Shown here in pieces: positions 34,516 to 42,457 of a stretch of DNA of 51,329 nucleotides. This DNA is from Paracoccaceae bacterium (GTDB lineage Bacteria; Pseudomonadota; Alphaproteobacteria; Rhodobacterales; Rhodobacteraceae), in the NCBI GenBank assembly GCA_030950185.1, contig JAUZRU010000025.1, positions 1-51,329 of the forward strand. The letters run 5' to 3'. The position numbers and the translations under genes are program-made. The notes beneath the pieces are model-generated. The model was not told the origin of the DNA, did no database searches, and saw only the letters and a program-made list of their open reading frames with translations. The first letter of the stretch is position 1. Every line of letters starts with the position of its first letter.

Positions 34516-36234
34516 ATGGCACGCATTCTGATCACCTCTGCGCTCCCCTATATCAACGGTATCAAGCATCTGGGAAACCTGGTTGGCAGCCAGTTGCCGT
34601 CCGACACCTATGCCCGCTACATGCGCGCGCGCGGCCACGAGGTCATGTATATCTGCGCGACCGACGAACACGGCACGCCGGCCGAGATCGCTGCTGCCAA
34701 GGCCGGCAAGCCGGTGGCAGAATACTGCGCCGAAATGCACGAGGTTCAGGCCGAACTTGCCCGCGGGTTCCGCCTGTCTTTCGATTTCTTCGGCCGCTCG
34801 TCCTCGCAGCGCAACCATCAGTTGACCCAGCATCTTGCCAGACGTCTGGGCGAAAACGGGCTGATCGAGATCGTGACCGAAAAACAGGTCTATTCAAAGG
34901 CCGATGGCCGTTTCCTGCCCGACCGCTATATCGAAGGCACCTGCCCGAACTGCGGATACGAGGGCGCGCGCGGCGACCAGTGCGAGGAATGCACCAAGCA
35001 GCTTGACCCGACCGACCTGATAAATCCGCGCAGCGCGATCTCGGGCTCGACCGACCTTGAAGTGCGCGAAACGAAACACCTGTTCCTGCGGCAAAGCAGG
35101 CTGCGCGACCGGCTGGACGAATGGATCGATTCCAAAAGGGACTGGCCGGTACTGACCACCTCGATTGCGAAAAAATGGCTGCATGACGGCGACGGGCTTC
35201 AGGACCGGGGCATCACCCGCGACCTGGACTGGGGCATCCCGGTGCAGTTCGACGGTGCCCCCTGGGAGGGCATGGAGGGCAAGGTGTTTTACGTCTGGTT
35301 CGACGCCCCCATCGAATATATCGGTGCCACCGCCGAATGGGCCGATGCCAACGGGCTGGATGACAGCGCGTGGGAACGCTGGTGGCGCACCGACAAGGGC
35401 GCGGACAACGTGCGCTATGTGCAGTTCATGGGCAAGGATAACGTGCCCTTTCATACGCTCAGCTTTCCGGCAACGCTGATGGGCTCGAACGAGCCATGGA
35501 AGCTGGTCGATTACATCAAGAGCTTCAACTACCTCAACTATGATGGCGGGCAGTTTTCGACATCAAAGGGTCGCGGCGTGTTCATGGACCAGGCGCTGGA
35601 AATCCTGCCCAGCGATTACTGGCGCTGGTGGCTTCTGTCCCATGTGCCGGAAAATTCCGACAGTGAATTCACCTGGGAAAACTTTCAGGCCAGCATCAAC
35701 AAGGATCTGGCCGACGTGCTGGGCAACTTCGTTTCGCGTGTGACCAAGTTCTGCCGCAGCAAGTTCGGCGAGGTCGTGCCGGAAGGCGGCGCATACGGGG
35801 CGGCCGAGCTGGCTGTCATTGATGAAATCTCGACCCGCCTGGCGGCCTATCAGGCCCATATGGAGGCCATCGAGATCCGCAAGGCATCGGCCGAGCTGCG
35901 GGCGATCTGGGCGGCCGGCAACGAATATCTGCAAGAGGCCGCACCCTGGGCCGCATTCAAGACCGACCCCGAGCGCGCGGCCGCGATCATCCGCTTTGCA
36001 CTGAACCTGATCCGCCTTTACGCGGTGCTGTCCGAACCGTTCATTCCGGATGCTTCGGCAACAATACTTGGGGCGATGAAAACCGAGGCCCGTGACTGGC
36101 CAGATGATGTGGCCGCCGCCATGAACATTCTGACGCCGGGACATGAATTCACGGTTCCCGATGTGCTGTTTGCGAAAATCACCGATGATGCGCGCGCCGA
36201 AATGGAACAGCGTTTCGCCGGCAAGGACAGCTGA
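34516..36234 (+). CDS. metG: Methionine-tRNA ligase
   Basis: A 572-residue class I synthetase. The HIGH-type motif lies in [13 protein letters not shown] (10-22), the zinc knuckle in [17 protein letters not shown] (about 143-159), and the KMSKS-type signature in FSTSKGRG (about 349-356). The anticodon-binding helical domain makes up the rest; there is no C-terminal tRNA-binding dimerisation domain, so it is a short MetRS. An upstream base run CCCAAATCCGAGGCACGAC contains a GAGG ribosome binding site before ATG 34516. Confidence 0.95.
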   Translation: MARILITSALPYINGIKHLGNLVGSQLPSDTYARYMRARGHEVMYICATDEHGTPAEIAAAKAGKPVAEYCAEMHEVQAELARGFRLSFDFFGRSSSQRNHQLTQHLARRLGENGLIEIVTEKQVYSKADGRFLPDRYIEGTCPNCGYEGARGDQCEECTKQLDPTDLINPRSAISGSTDLEVRETKHLFLRQSRLRDRLDEWIDSKRDWPVLTTSIAKKWLHDGDGLQDRGITRDLDWGIPVQFDGAPWEGMEGKVFYVWFDAPIEYIGATAEWADANGLDDSAWERWWRTDKGADNVRYVQFMGKDNVPFHTLSFPATLMGSNEPWKLVDYIKSFNYLNYDGGQFSTSKGRGVFMDQALEILPSDYWRWWLLSHVPENSDSEFTWENFQASINKDLADVLGNFVSRVTKFCRSKFGEVVPEGGAYGAAELAVIDEISTRLAAYQAHMEAIEIRKASAELRAIWAAGNEYLQEAAPWAAFKTDPERAAAIIRFALNLIRLYAVLSEPFIPDASATILGAMKTEARDWPDDVAAAMNILTPGHEFTVPDVLFAKITDDARAEMEQRFAGKDS

Positions 36235-36236
36235 GT

Positions 36237-36632
36237 TCAGCCCCCGCCCATGCCCCGTTTCATCCCGCGTGGCGTGGGCGCCCACCGGCAATTGTCGAAT
36301 TCCGCGAACGCAATCAGCCGCTCGGTCTGCCCCGGGCGGCTGAGGCGCGAGCAACCCTCGACCGCATCCTGATCCGAAAACACCCCGACCATTGCCCTGG
36401 CCCGATCCGCGGGGACATCGAGGCACAGCCGGTCGCCAGAGGTCACGACACGACCCTGCCGATGGCCGGCGAGATCGTCAACCACCAGGAAAAGAGCGTC
36501 AGAGCTGTGGTTTTCAATGCAGACAGGCGCGCCCACCGCCTGGGAAGCCCAGACAATCAGCGCGCCCGCAATCACAATGCCGGGCCACCCGCAAAGGCGA
36601 CCCGCGGTACCGTTACTCGGAAAGAGTGGCAA
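36237..36632 (-). CDS. Hypothetical exported small protein
   Basis: An open frame of 131 codons with a hydrophobic N-terminal segment (VIAGALIVWASQAVGA, about 20-35) that looks like a signal peptide, then a compact domain with four cysteines (such as PVCIEN, DRLCLDVP, VEGCSR and DNCRW) that could form disulfides. I do not recognise the family. The start is uncertain: the TTG at 36632 overlaps the end of the cytochrome gene by 20 bases, and a GTG at 36575 would lack a basic N-region. It ends two bases from the convergent metG. Confidence 0.55.
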   Translation of the reverse strand: MPLFPSNGTAGRLCGWPGIVIAGALIVWASQAVGAPVCIENHSSDALFLVVDDLAGHRQGRVVTSGDRLCLDVPADRARAMVGVFSDQDAVEGCSRLSRPGQTERLIAFAEFDNCRWAPTPRGMKRGMGGG

Positions 36633-37023
36633 GATATGCCGCGACGTCGACCCGATCGGCCTCTTTCTTGAGCTTGTAGGTCATCTTGGTCTTGGCCTTG
36701 GGGTCACCCAGGCGATCCTTGAGGTACTGCTTGGGATCTTCCAGCCACTTGACGACTTCTTCCTCGGTCCAGACCAGGCCGGCTTCACCGGCGGCCTTGA
36801 GGCTCTTGCCGTATTTATAGCCTTCATATGTCCCTGCGGTACGACCAATAACGCCATTAAGTACCGGGCCGACAGCGTTCTTGGCCTTGGGGCCAACCTT
36901 GTGGCAGGCCTTGCACTTCTTGAATACCTTTTCGCCTTTGGCCGCATCACCGGCAGCGTTGGCTGCATTGGCGGCAAGCGCGGCAACTGCAAGGATGGCG
37001 AGGCTCTTCATTCCGAAACGCAT
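36613..37023 (-). CDS. Cytochrome c2-like class I cytochrome c
   Basis: A 136-residue periplasmic cytochrome with a signal peptide (1-23, cut after ANA). It has one heme site CKACH (37-41) and a likely sixth ligand Met114 in KTKMTYKL. The size and lysine-rich surface suit a mobile electron carrier between the bc1 complex and terminal oxidases or reaction centre. The ATG at 37023-37021 is preceded by AAAGGAT. It is divergent from the P460-like cytochrome with 175 bases between starts, so both could share control. Confidence 0.88.
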   Translation of the reverse strand: MRFGMKSLAILAVAALAANAANAAGDAAKGEKVFKKCKACHKVGPKAKNAVGPVLNGVIGRTAGTYEGYKYGKSLKAAGEAGLVWTEEEVVKWLEDPKQYLKDRLGDPKAKTKMTYKLKKEADRVDVAAYLATLSE

Positions 37024-37198
37024 ATTGTATCCTTTCGTTTTTTCAGTGTGACTGATGTGTCGTTCTTGTGTCTTCCCTGTTGACCGGATCACAGCGCGTG
37101 ACATTCCGTAACACCAAGGTGAAAAAACGTTGCGCGACTGTGACCGCCTTTTCTGACAGTCCTTTTCATACAAACACGTCAAAAAGGAAACAGGGAAG

Positions 37199-37753
37199 AT
37201 GACAAAATTGCACATCAATTCTGCGATAGCTGCTTTTGCAACAGCTGCTCTGCTTGGAGGAACCGCATTTGCGGGCGGTGCTCCGTTCGGATCGAACCAG
37301 GATGCCGCCTATGCCAAACAGATCTGGCTGGCAATGCAGGCACAGCGCCTGGCCGGGCCGGATGCCATGTATTCGCACCCTTATGAGGGGACCGATCCAC
37401 ATGGGATGATGCTGGAAACATTCTATTCCACCGCCACCATCAACGGACACAAGGGCGCCCTGATCGTCAAGCGCAATTACGGCCCGAAAGGCGTTTCGGC
37501 CGACGAGGTACAGATGAACCCGGCCAAGCACCTTGGCGCCATCACCGTGATGTTCAAGCGCGAAAAGGGCTATGACCCGGAAGACAAGGACTGGTTCTGG
37601 GTCAAGTTCCTGCCCGATGGCAGCCTGGACAAGAACCCCAAGGGCATGCGCCTGGCCGGCAAGGTCGCCAAGGGCGCCGACAAGGGCTGCATCGCCTGCC
37701 ACCAGGCAGCCGGCGGCGATGATTTCGTCTTTACCTCGGATGCTGTAAAGTAA
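37199..37753 (+). CDS. Cytochrome P460-like monoheme c-type cytochrome
   Basis: A 184-residue exported protein with a signal peptide ending near AFA-GG (26) and a single C-terminal heme motif CIACH (164-168). The body (KGALIVKRNY, GAITVMFKREKGYDPEDKDW, FWVKFLPDG) follows the beta-rich P460 plan with the heme site near the end. P460 proteins oxidise hydroxylamine or bind NO using a lysine cross-linked heme; whether the lysine is present here cannot be judged without alignment. An AAAAAGGAAACAGGG ribosome binding site precedes ATG 37199. The function in this organism is open. Confidence 0.7.
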   Translation: MTKLHINSAIAAFATAALLGGTAFAGGAPFGSNQDAAYAKQIWLAMQAQRLAGPDAMYSHPYEGTDPHGMMLETFYSTATINGHKGALIVKRNYGPKGVSADEVQMNPAKHLGAITVMFKREKGYDPEDKDWFWVKFLPDGSLDKNPKGMRLAGKVAKGADKGCIACHQAAGGDDFVFTSDAVK

Positions 37754-37777
37754 GAGCACTTCACAGGGAATCCTTCT

Positions 37778-37812
37778 TGGCCGTCCTCGCTTGCACACGG
37801 GGGCGGCCATTT
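37778..37812 (+). terminator. Terminator-like hairpin after the P460-like gene
   Basis: TGGCCGTCC (37778-37786) pairs with GGGCGGCCA (37801-37809), nine pairs with one G-T, and is followed by TTT. It lies 25 bases after the stop. Confidence 0.5.
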
Positions 37813-37870
37813 CCATGCCGGACGGCCGGTGCTTTACAATAGCTGCGCACCGGCTATGGTCGCCTGGCCC

Positions 37871-37957
37871 GCCCGCGTGGTGGAATTGGTAGACACAAGG
37901 GACTTAAAATCCCTCGGCGGCAACGCCATGCCGGTTCGAGTCCGGCCGCGGGCACCA
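37871..37957 (+). tRNA. tRNA-Leu (anticodon UAA)
   Basis: An 87-base class II tRNA. The acceptor stem pairs GCCCGCG (37871-37877) with CGCGGGC (37947-37953), followed by A and an encoded CCA. The anticodon arm AGGGA-CTTAAAA-TCCCT gives loop CUUAAAA and anticodon UAA. A long variable arm (CGGCGGCAACGCC) and the T-arm GGTTCGAGTCC are present. It reads UUA (and by wobble UUG) codons. An integrase remnant starts shortly downstream, as expected of a tRNA used as an attachment site. Confidence 0.96.
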
Positions 37958-37979
37958 CGGCATTCTTCAGCCTTGAACG

Positions 37980-38200
37980 CATATGAAATCATCAACGGCA
38001 AGAAGATTGCCGCCGCAATGCCGTTCGGAGATCTGCTCGAGCGGCGCGCGCGAGCGATCACCTCAGAAGCGTGGAGCAAGGTTGGAGATCATCCGTCTGG
38101 AAAAGCTGCGGCGAGACAAGATCGCTGCCATAAAGCTGGAGGAACTGTCCGCCAAGCATTTTACCGGGTATGCTCGGGCTGCGCTGCCGTATTGATCTGG
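37980..38200 (+). pseudogene. Frameshifted phage-type integrase remnant
   Basis: Two overlapping frames together read like the N-terminal, core-binding part of a tyrosine recombinase. Frame one gives AAAMPFGDLLERRARAITSE (about 38008-38068). Frame two then gives KRGARLEIIRLEKLRRDKIA followed by AIKLEELSAKHF (about 38066-38165). The frame switch near 38065 and the lack of the catalytic domain show it is dead. It lies 23 bases after tRNA-Leu, consistent with the scar of an integrated element. It abuts the truncated hydroquinone reductase gene. Confidence 0.62.
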
Positions 38201-38550
38201 TGCATGAATTCGGCGCCCATGATCGGGTCGGCGATCACCCTGTCGGCGGGGGCGAATGTCCAACCCTGTTCCAGCATGACGGGGTTGACGACCGAAACCG
38301 TGATCATTTCTTCCAGCCCCTTGAGGCGGCGATAGATCAGGGTGCGATGGGCCCAGGGGCAGGCATATGAGACATACAGGTGATAGCGCCCGGATTCGGC
38401 CTTGAACCCGCCCTCGCCGGTGGGGCCGGGACGGCCATCGGGGGTAATCCAGTTGCAAAAACGGGCGCGGTCGCGCTTGAACCTGCCGCCGGTCGCACCT
38501 GTATCATACCATTGATCCTGCCATTTTCCGTCAACCAGCAATCCCATCAT
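38161..38550 (-). pseudogene. Truncated glutathionyl-hydroquinone reductase (ECM4/YqjG family)
   Basis: The first 129 residues match the N-terminal part of S-glutathionyl-(chloro)hydroquinone reductases: MGLLVDGKWQDQWYDT, FCNWITPDG, GRYHLYVSYACPWAHRT with the catalytic cysteine in the ACPWAH motif, and GWTFAPADRVIADPI. Normal members have more than 300 residues; here the frame stops after AAQPEHTR, where homologues go on to TGRVTVPVLWD. The integrase remnant begins at that point on the other strand. The C-terminal GST helical domain is therefore missing and the product is probably inactive. The start overlaps the pirin stop by four bases. Confidence 0.75.
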
Positions 38551-39362
38551 GCGCCTCCGGCAATGCGGCCCGCACGATAGTCGTCAAAGGCCTGCAGCAA
38601 TTCCTCGCGGGTATTCATGACAAAGGGCCCCGCGCGGGAAACCGGCTCGTCCAGCCGCTGCGCCGCGATCAGCAGGAAATGCGCGTCAACGCCCCTCAGA
38701 ACGGCCTGATCGCCGGGGCCGAAAACGCCCAAATGGCCAGCCGGTACGTCGTTCACATGCCCTTCGATCACATAGACGAAAGCGTTGTGACCCTCGGGAA
38801 TACGCTGGGAAATCTGCCCGTTCAGCCTCACATCCAGAAACAGAGGCCCGGTTGCGATGCCGGCAACAGGCCCGGTTTTGCCAGAATCGGTCGTGCCTGC
38901 GATGACTCTGATTTCGCTATGCTCGGTTTTCTCGAGCGGGATATCTTCCGCCTTGTAATCGCGCCAGGCGGGCGCGGTCATCTTTTGGTGCGCAGGAAGA
39001 TTCACCCACAGCTGAAAGCCCTGCAACAGACCGTCCTGCTGTTCGGGAGTTTCCGAATGCAGCACCCCGCGCCCGGCAGTCATCCACTGCACGTCGCCCG
39101 GGCCGATCACGCCTTCATTTCCCATATGGTCACGATGGCGCATGCGCCCGGCCAGCATGTAGGTGACGGTCTCGAAACCACGATGGGGATGTTCGGGGAA
39201 ACCGGCGATGTAATCATCGGGGTCGCTGGAGGAAAAGAAATCGAGCAGCAGAAAGGGATCGAGCATGTCGAGCTGGGGCGACCCGATATAGCGGGTCAGG
39301 CTGACGCCCGCACCGTCGGAGGTTTCGACACCCTTTATGACCTTCACGATTTCTCGCTGCAT
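38547..39362 (-). CDS. Pirin-family protein
   Basis: A 271-residue bicupin of the pirin family. The metal-binding N-terminal cupin contains FPEHPHRGFETVTYMLAG (about 54-71) and the second histidine block HSETPE; the C-terminal cupin domain follows (RIPEGHNAFVYVIEG). Some members have quercetin 2,3-dioxygenase activity, others act in regulation or stress responses. Its stop overlaps the start of the truncated hydroquinone reductase, suggesting an original redox-quinone operon. The ATG at 39362 is preceded by GAGCGGGAAA. Confidence 0.87.
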   Translation of the reverse strand: MQREIVKVIKGVETSDGAGVSLTRYIGSPQLDMLDPFLLLDFFSSSDPDDYIAGFPEHPHRGFETVTYMLAGRMRHRDHMGNEGVIGPGDVQWMTAGRGVLHSETPEQQDGLLQGFQLWVNLPAHQKMTAPAWRDYKAEDIPLEKTEHSEIRVIAGTTDSGKTGPVAGIATGPLFLDVRLNGQISQRIPEGHNAFVYVIEGHVNDVPAGHLGVFGPGDQAVLRGVDAHFLLIAAQRLDEPVSRAGPFVMNTREELLQAFDDYRAGRIAGGA

Positions 39363-39788
39363 TTTCCCGCTCCTCGGCTTTGCTTTACATGGGCAAGCAT
39401 GACGACATTACTTGACGCCAAGGCAGGAGAATAGAAACAGCCACTCAATAATGAAAGCAGGCACTGAAAGGTAACCACCCGGCAAAGCCTGCAAACGGTT
39501 GCGTGTGCGGGGGCCGCTGGGCTTCTGCGCCCGCTCCCTGACACGAAGAAATGCGCAGGTGGTGCGCATCATCGTTTGGGACACAATATCGGACAGGAGC
39601 ATATGCTTAAGCCTGTGCCTGAGCCCTCCTTGGTTGGGCTCAGCTGTCCGGTCGAAATGGGGGCCAGTTCACCTGCCCCCACACGCATCTTCAACCACCT
39701 GACGGCAATTCAACCTTCCCGCCACGACACTTGCCGTGGTATCCGGGCAGTCAAGCAGGGATCACGACACAAGGATGGCCGACCACGC
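39363..39788. other. Intergenic region with hairpins, no gene recognised
   Basis: This 426-base gap separates the divergent pirin and glycerophosphodiesterase genes. It holds a perfect 8-bp stem CTGAGCCC/GGGCTCAG (39619-39626 and 39636-39643, nine-base loop) and a nearby GGGGGC...GCCCCC pair around 39660-39684. An open frame from 39576 runs into the downstream gene but has no family resemblance before 39789. It could contain a leader or small RNA; there is nothing decisive. Confidence 0.4.
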
Positions 39789-40556
39789 ATGTCAGACACT
39801 TCCGACAGCTTTGCCGACCACCTGAAATCCGGCCGCGCGATCGGTTTTGCCCATCGCGGGGCGGCGCTTGAGCATACCGAGAACAGCATGGCAGCATTCG
39901 CCCGCGCTTTCGATCTGGGTTTCCGGTTTCTGGAAACCGACATCCGCGCCTCGCGCGAGGGAACGCCCTGGGTGTTTCACGATGAAACCCTGTTGCGGCT
40001 GGCGGACGATCCCCGCCGCATGTGCGAGCTGAGCGACCGCGATCTTGCCAGCATTCGCGTCAGGGGCGGGCACGCGATCTTGCGCCTGTCGGAACTGTTC
40101 CAAGCCTTTCCCGACGCCTATTTCAACCTCGACATCAAGAGCGACCTGGCGGTTGAGCCCATGGCGCGGGTCATTTCCGCGCATCGGATGCAGCGGCGTG
40201 TGTTGATTGGCAGTTTTTCCGACAAGCGCATCAGCCAGCTCGACGGTCTGCTGGGCGGGAACATCTGCCGCGGGGCAGGCACCGGCAATGCCCTGCGTTT
40301 TCACATCGGCGCGCGCTTAGGTCTGCCACAGCCCTTTGGCGCTCATGCGGTGCAGCTGCCAATCTCGCACAAGGGGATCAGGCTGATCACACCGGCAAGC
40401 ATTTCCTACGCCCATCGGCTGGGTCTGCGGGTGCATGTCTGGACAATCAACCACGCCCCCGTCATGCACGCCCTGTTCGACATGGGGGTAGATGGCATCA
40501 TGTCCGACAACCCGGCGCTGCTGAAACAGGTCATGCAGGAACGCGATATCTGGTAA
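39789..40556 (+). CDS. Glycerophosphodiester phosphodiesterase family protein
   Basis: A 255-residue GDPD-fold enzyme. AHRGAALEHTENSMAAF holds the catalytic HRG and ENS blocks (residues about 21-37), ETDIRASREG gives the metal-binding Glu and Asp, and VFHDETLLRLAD the second catalytic histidine. VHVWTINH and GVDGIMSDNP are typical C-terminal blocks. It hydrolyses glycerophosphodiesters to glycerol 3-phosphate and an alcohol. No signal peptide is seen, so it is probably cytoplasmic. I use ATG 39789; the frame is open to 39576 but that part is not conserved-looking. Confidence 0.88.
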   Translation: MSDTSDSFADHLKSGRAIGFAHRGAALEHTENSMAAFARAFDLGFRFLETDIRASREGTPWVFHDETLLRLADDPRRMCELSDRDLASIRVRGGHAILRLSELFQAFPDAYFNLDIKSDLAVEPMARVISAHRMQRRVLIGSFSDKRISQLDGLLGGNICRGAGTGNALRFHIGARLGLPQPFGAHAVQLPISHKGIRLITPASISYAHRLGLRVHVWTINHAPVMHALFDMGVDGIMSDNPALLKQVMQERDIW

Positions 40557-40618
40557 TATCCTGACACGCAGCTTTCAGACCATATGGTCAATTTTCATCT
40601 TGCCGCGTCAGGGGCTTC

Positions 40619-42457
40619 GTGAAAGATTGTGCCATGGAAAAAACGACGACCACCCCCCCGCTCAAATCCTGGCCCGAAGCTGCGGCGCGCCTTGTCGCGG
40701 TTGCCGCCGGCCGTGAACCCGCCGATCTGGTCATCCGCAATTGCCGATGGGTCAATGTGCATTCACGCGAAGTGATCGACGGCAGCGATATCGCAATTGC
40801 CGAAGGCCGCTTTGCCTATTGCGGCCCGGATGCCAGCCATTGCATTGGCGACGACACGCAGGTGATCGACGCCACCGGTCAATATGCCGTACCGGGGCTG
40901 TGCGACGCCCATATGCATATCGAAAGCGGCATGCTGACCCCGGGCCAGTTTGCCCGCGCGGTCATCCCCCACGGCACTACGACCATGTTCACCGACCCGC
41001 ATGAAATCGCCAATGTGCTGGGCCTGCGCGGCGTGCGGCTGATGCATGACGATGCGCTGTTGCAGCCGATCAACGTGTTTACCCAGATGCCCAGCTGCGC
41101 CCCCTCGGCGCCGGGTCTGGAAACCACCGGATACGAGATCACCCCACAGGACGTGGCCGAGGCGATGCAATGGCCCGGCATCATCGGGCTGGGCGAGATG
41201 ATGAACTTTCCCGGCGTCATCGCTGCCGACCCCAAGATGCTTGCCGAGATCGCCGCAACCCAGAACGCCGGCAAGACGGTGGGCGGCCACTATGCCAGCC
41301 CCGACCTTGGCCCGGCCTTTGCGGCCTATGTCGCAGGCGGCCCTGCCGACGATCACGAAGGCACCCGCGAAGAAGACGCCATCGCCCGTGTCCGCCAGGG
41401 CATGCGCGCCATGCTGCGCCTTGGCAGCGCCTGGTATGACGTCGAAAACCAGATCACGGCCGTCACCGAAAAGGGGCTGGATCCGCGCAATTTCATCCTG
41501 TGCACTGATGATTGCCATTCGGGCACGCTGGTGGGTGACGGGCACATGAACCGCGTCGTGCGCCACGCCATCGATTGCGGGCTCGATCCGCTGGTCGCGC
41601 TGCAGATGGCAACGCTGAATACCGCCTGCCATTTCGGGCTGGAACGCGAGCTGGGCTCGATCACGCCGGGGCGGCGGGCCGATGTGATCCTGACCGACGA
41701 TCTGCGCGCGCTGCCCATCAACCGGGTGATCGCGCGCGGCGTCACCGTCGCGATGGACGGCAAGTTGCTGGTCGGCCCCGACAGCTTTGAATGGCCCGAG
41801 GATGTGCGCCAGACCGTGCGCATGGGCAAGACGCTGGGCGAGGGCGACTTTGCCATCCACGCGCCCAATGGTGCCAACACCGCCCGCGTCAAGGTGATCG
41901 GCATGGTCGAAAATCAGGCGCCCACGAAACTGCTGCATGCGGAACTGCCGGTCATCAATGGGCTTGTCGAGGGCGATGAGGCACGCGACATCTGCCAGAT
42001 CGCGCTGGTCGAGCGCCACCGCGCCACCGGGCAGGTGGTCAACGCCTTTGTTTCGGGCTTTGGCTACAAGGGCCGCATGGCCATGGCCAGCACGGTTGCC
42101 CATGACAGCCACCACATGATCGTTGTCGGCACCGACCGCAAGATGATGGCCGCCGCCGCCAACCGCCTGGGCGAGGTCGGCGGTGGCGTCACCGTCTGGA
42201 AGGACGGGCGCGAACTGGCGCTGGTCGAGCTGCCCATCGCGGGCCTCATGTCAGACCTGCCGGCCGCCGAGGTCGCCGAAAAGGCCGACCGCATGGTTGC
42301 CGCAATGCTGGAATGCGGCTGCAGCCTGAACAACGCCTACATGCAGCACAGCCTGCTGGCGCTGGTCGTGATCCCCGAACTGCGGATTTCCGACAAGGGG
42401 CTGGTGGATGTAACCCGGTTCGAGGTGGTGGATCTGTTTGACGAGGTGGATGAATGA
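40619..42457 (+). CDS. ade: Adenine deaminase
   Basis: A 612-residue amidohydrolase of the Ade family. The metal-binding DAHMHIESGM block sits near residue 100, HGTTTMFTDPHEIANV near 122, GLGEMMNFPGV near 196 and the zinc-ligand TDDCHSG near 302. The C-terminal Ade-specific domain follows. It deaminates adenine to hypoxanthine. GTG 40619 has AGGGG at a good distance; ATG 40634 is an alternative, giving 607 residues. It overlaps amn by four bases (ATGA), so adenine made by AMP nucleosidase can be used directly. Confidence 0.92.
   Translation: MKDCAMEKTTTTPPLKSWPEAAARLVAVAAGREPADLVIRNCRWVNVHSREVIDGSDIAIAEGRFAYCGPDASHCIGDDTQVIDATGQYAVPGLCDAHMHIESGMLTPGQFARAVIPHGTTTMFTDPHEIANVLGLRGVRLMHDDALLQPINVFTQMPSCAPSAPGLETTGYEITPQDVAEAMQWPGIIGLGEMMNFPGVIAADPKMLAEIAATQNAGKTVGGHYASPDLGPAFAAYVAGGPADDHEGTREEDAIARVRQGMRAMLRLGSAWYDVENQITAVTEKGLDPRNFILCTDDCHSGTLVGDGHMNRVVRHAIDCGLDPLVALQMATLNTACHFGLERELGSITPGRRADVILTDDLRALPINRVIARGVTVAMDGKLLVGPDSFEWPEDVRQTVRMGKTLGEGDFAIHAPNGANTARVKVIGMVENQAPTKLLHAELPVINGLVEGDEARDICQIALVERHRATGQVVNAFVSGFGYKGRMAMASTVAHDSHHMIVVGTDRKMMAAAANRLGEVGGGVTVWKDGRELALVELPIAGLMSDLPAAEVAEKADRMVAAMLECGCSLNNAYMQHSLLALVVIPELRISDKGLVDVTRFEVVDLFDEVDE

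Noticed and set aside
37829-38335. A 168-codon open frame covering tRNA-Leu
   Set aside because: Its first part is the translated tRNA gene, a well-known false protein; only its middle part contributes to the integrase remnant.
40763-42115. A 450-codon antisense open frame in ade
   Set aside because: Opposite a well-conserved adenine deaminase, with no family motifs of its own.
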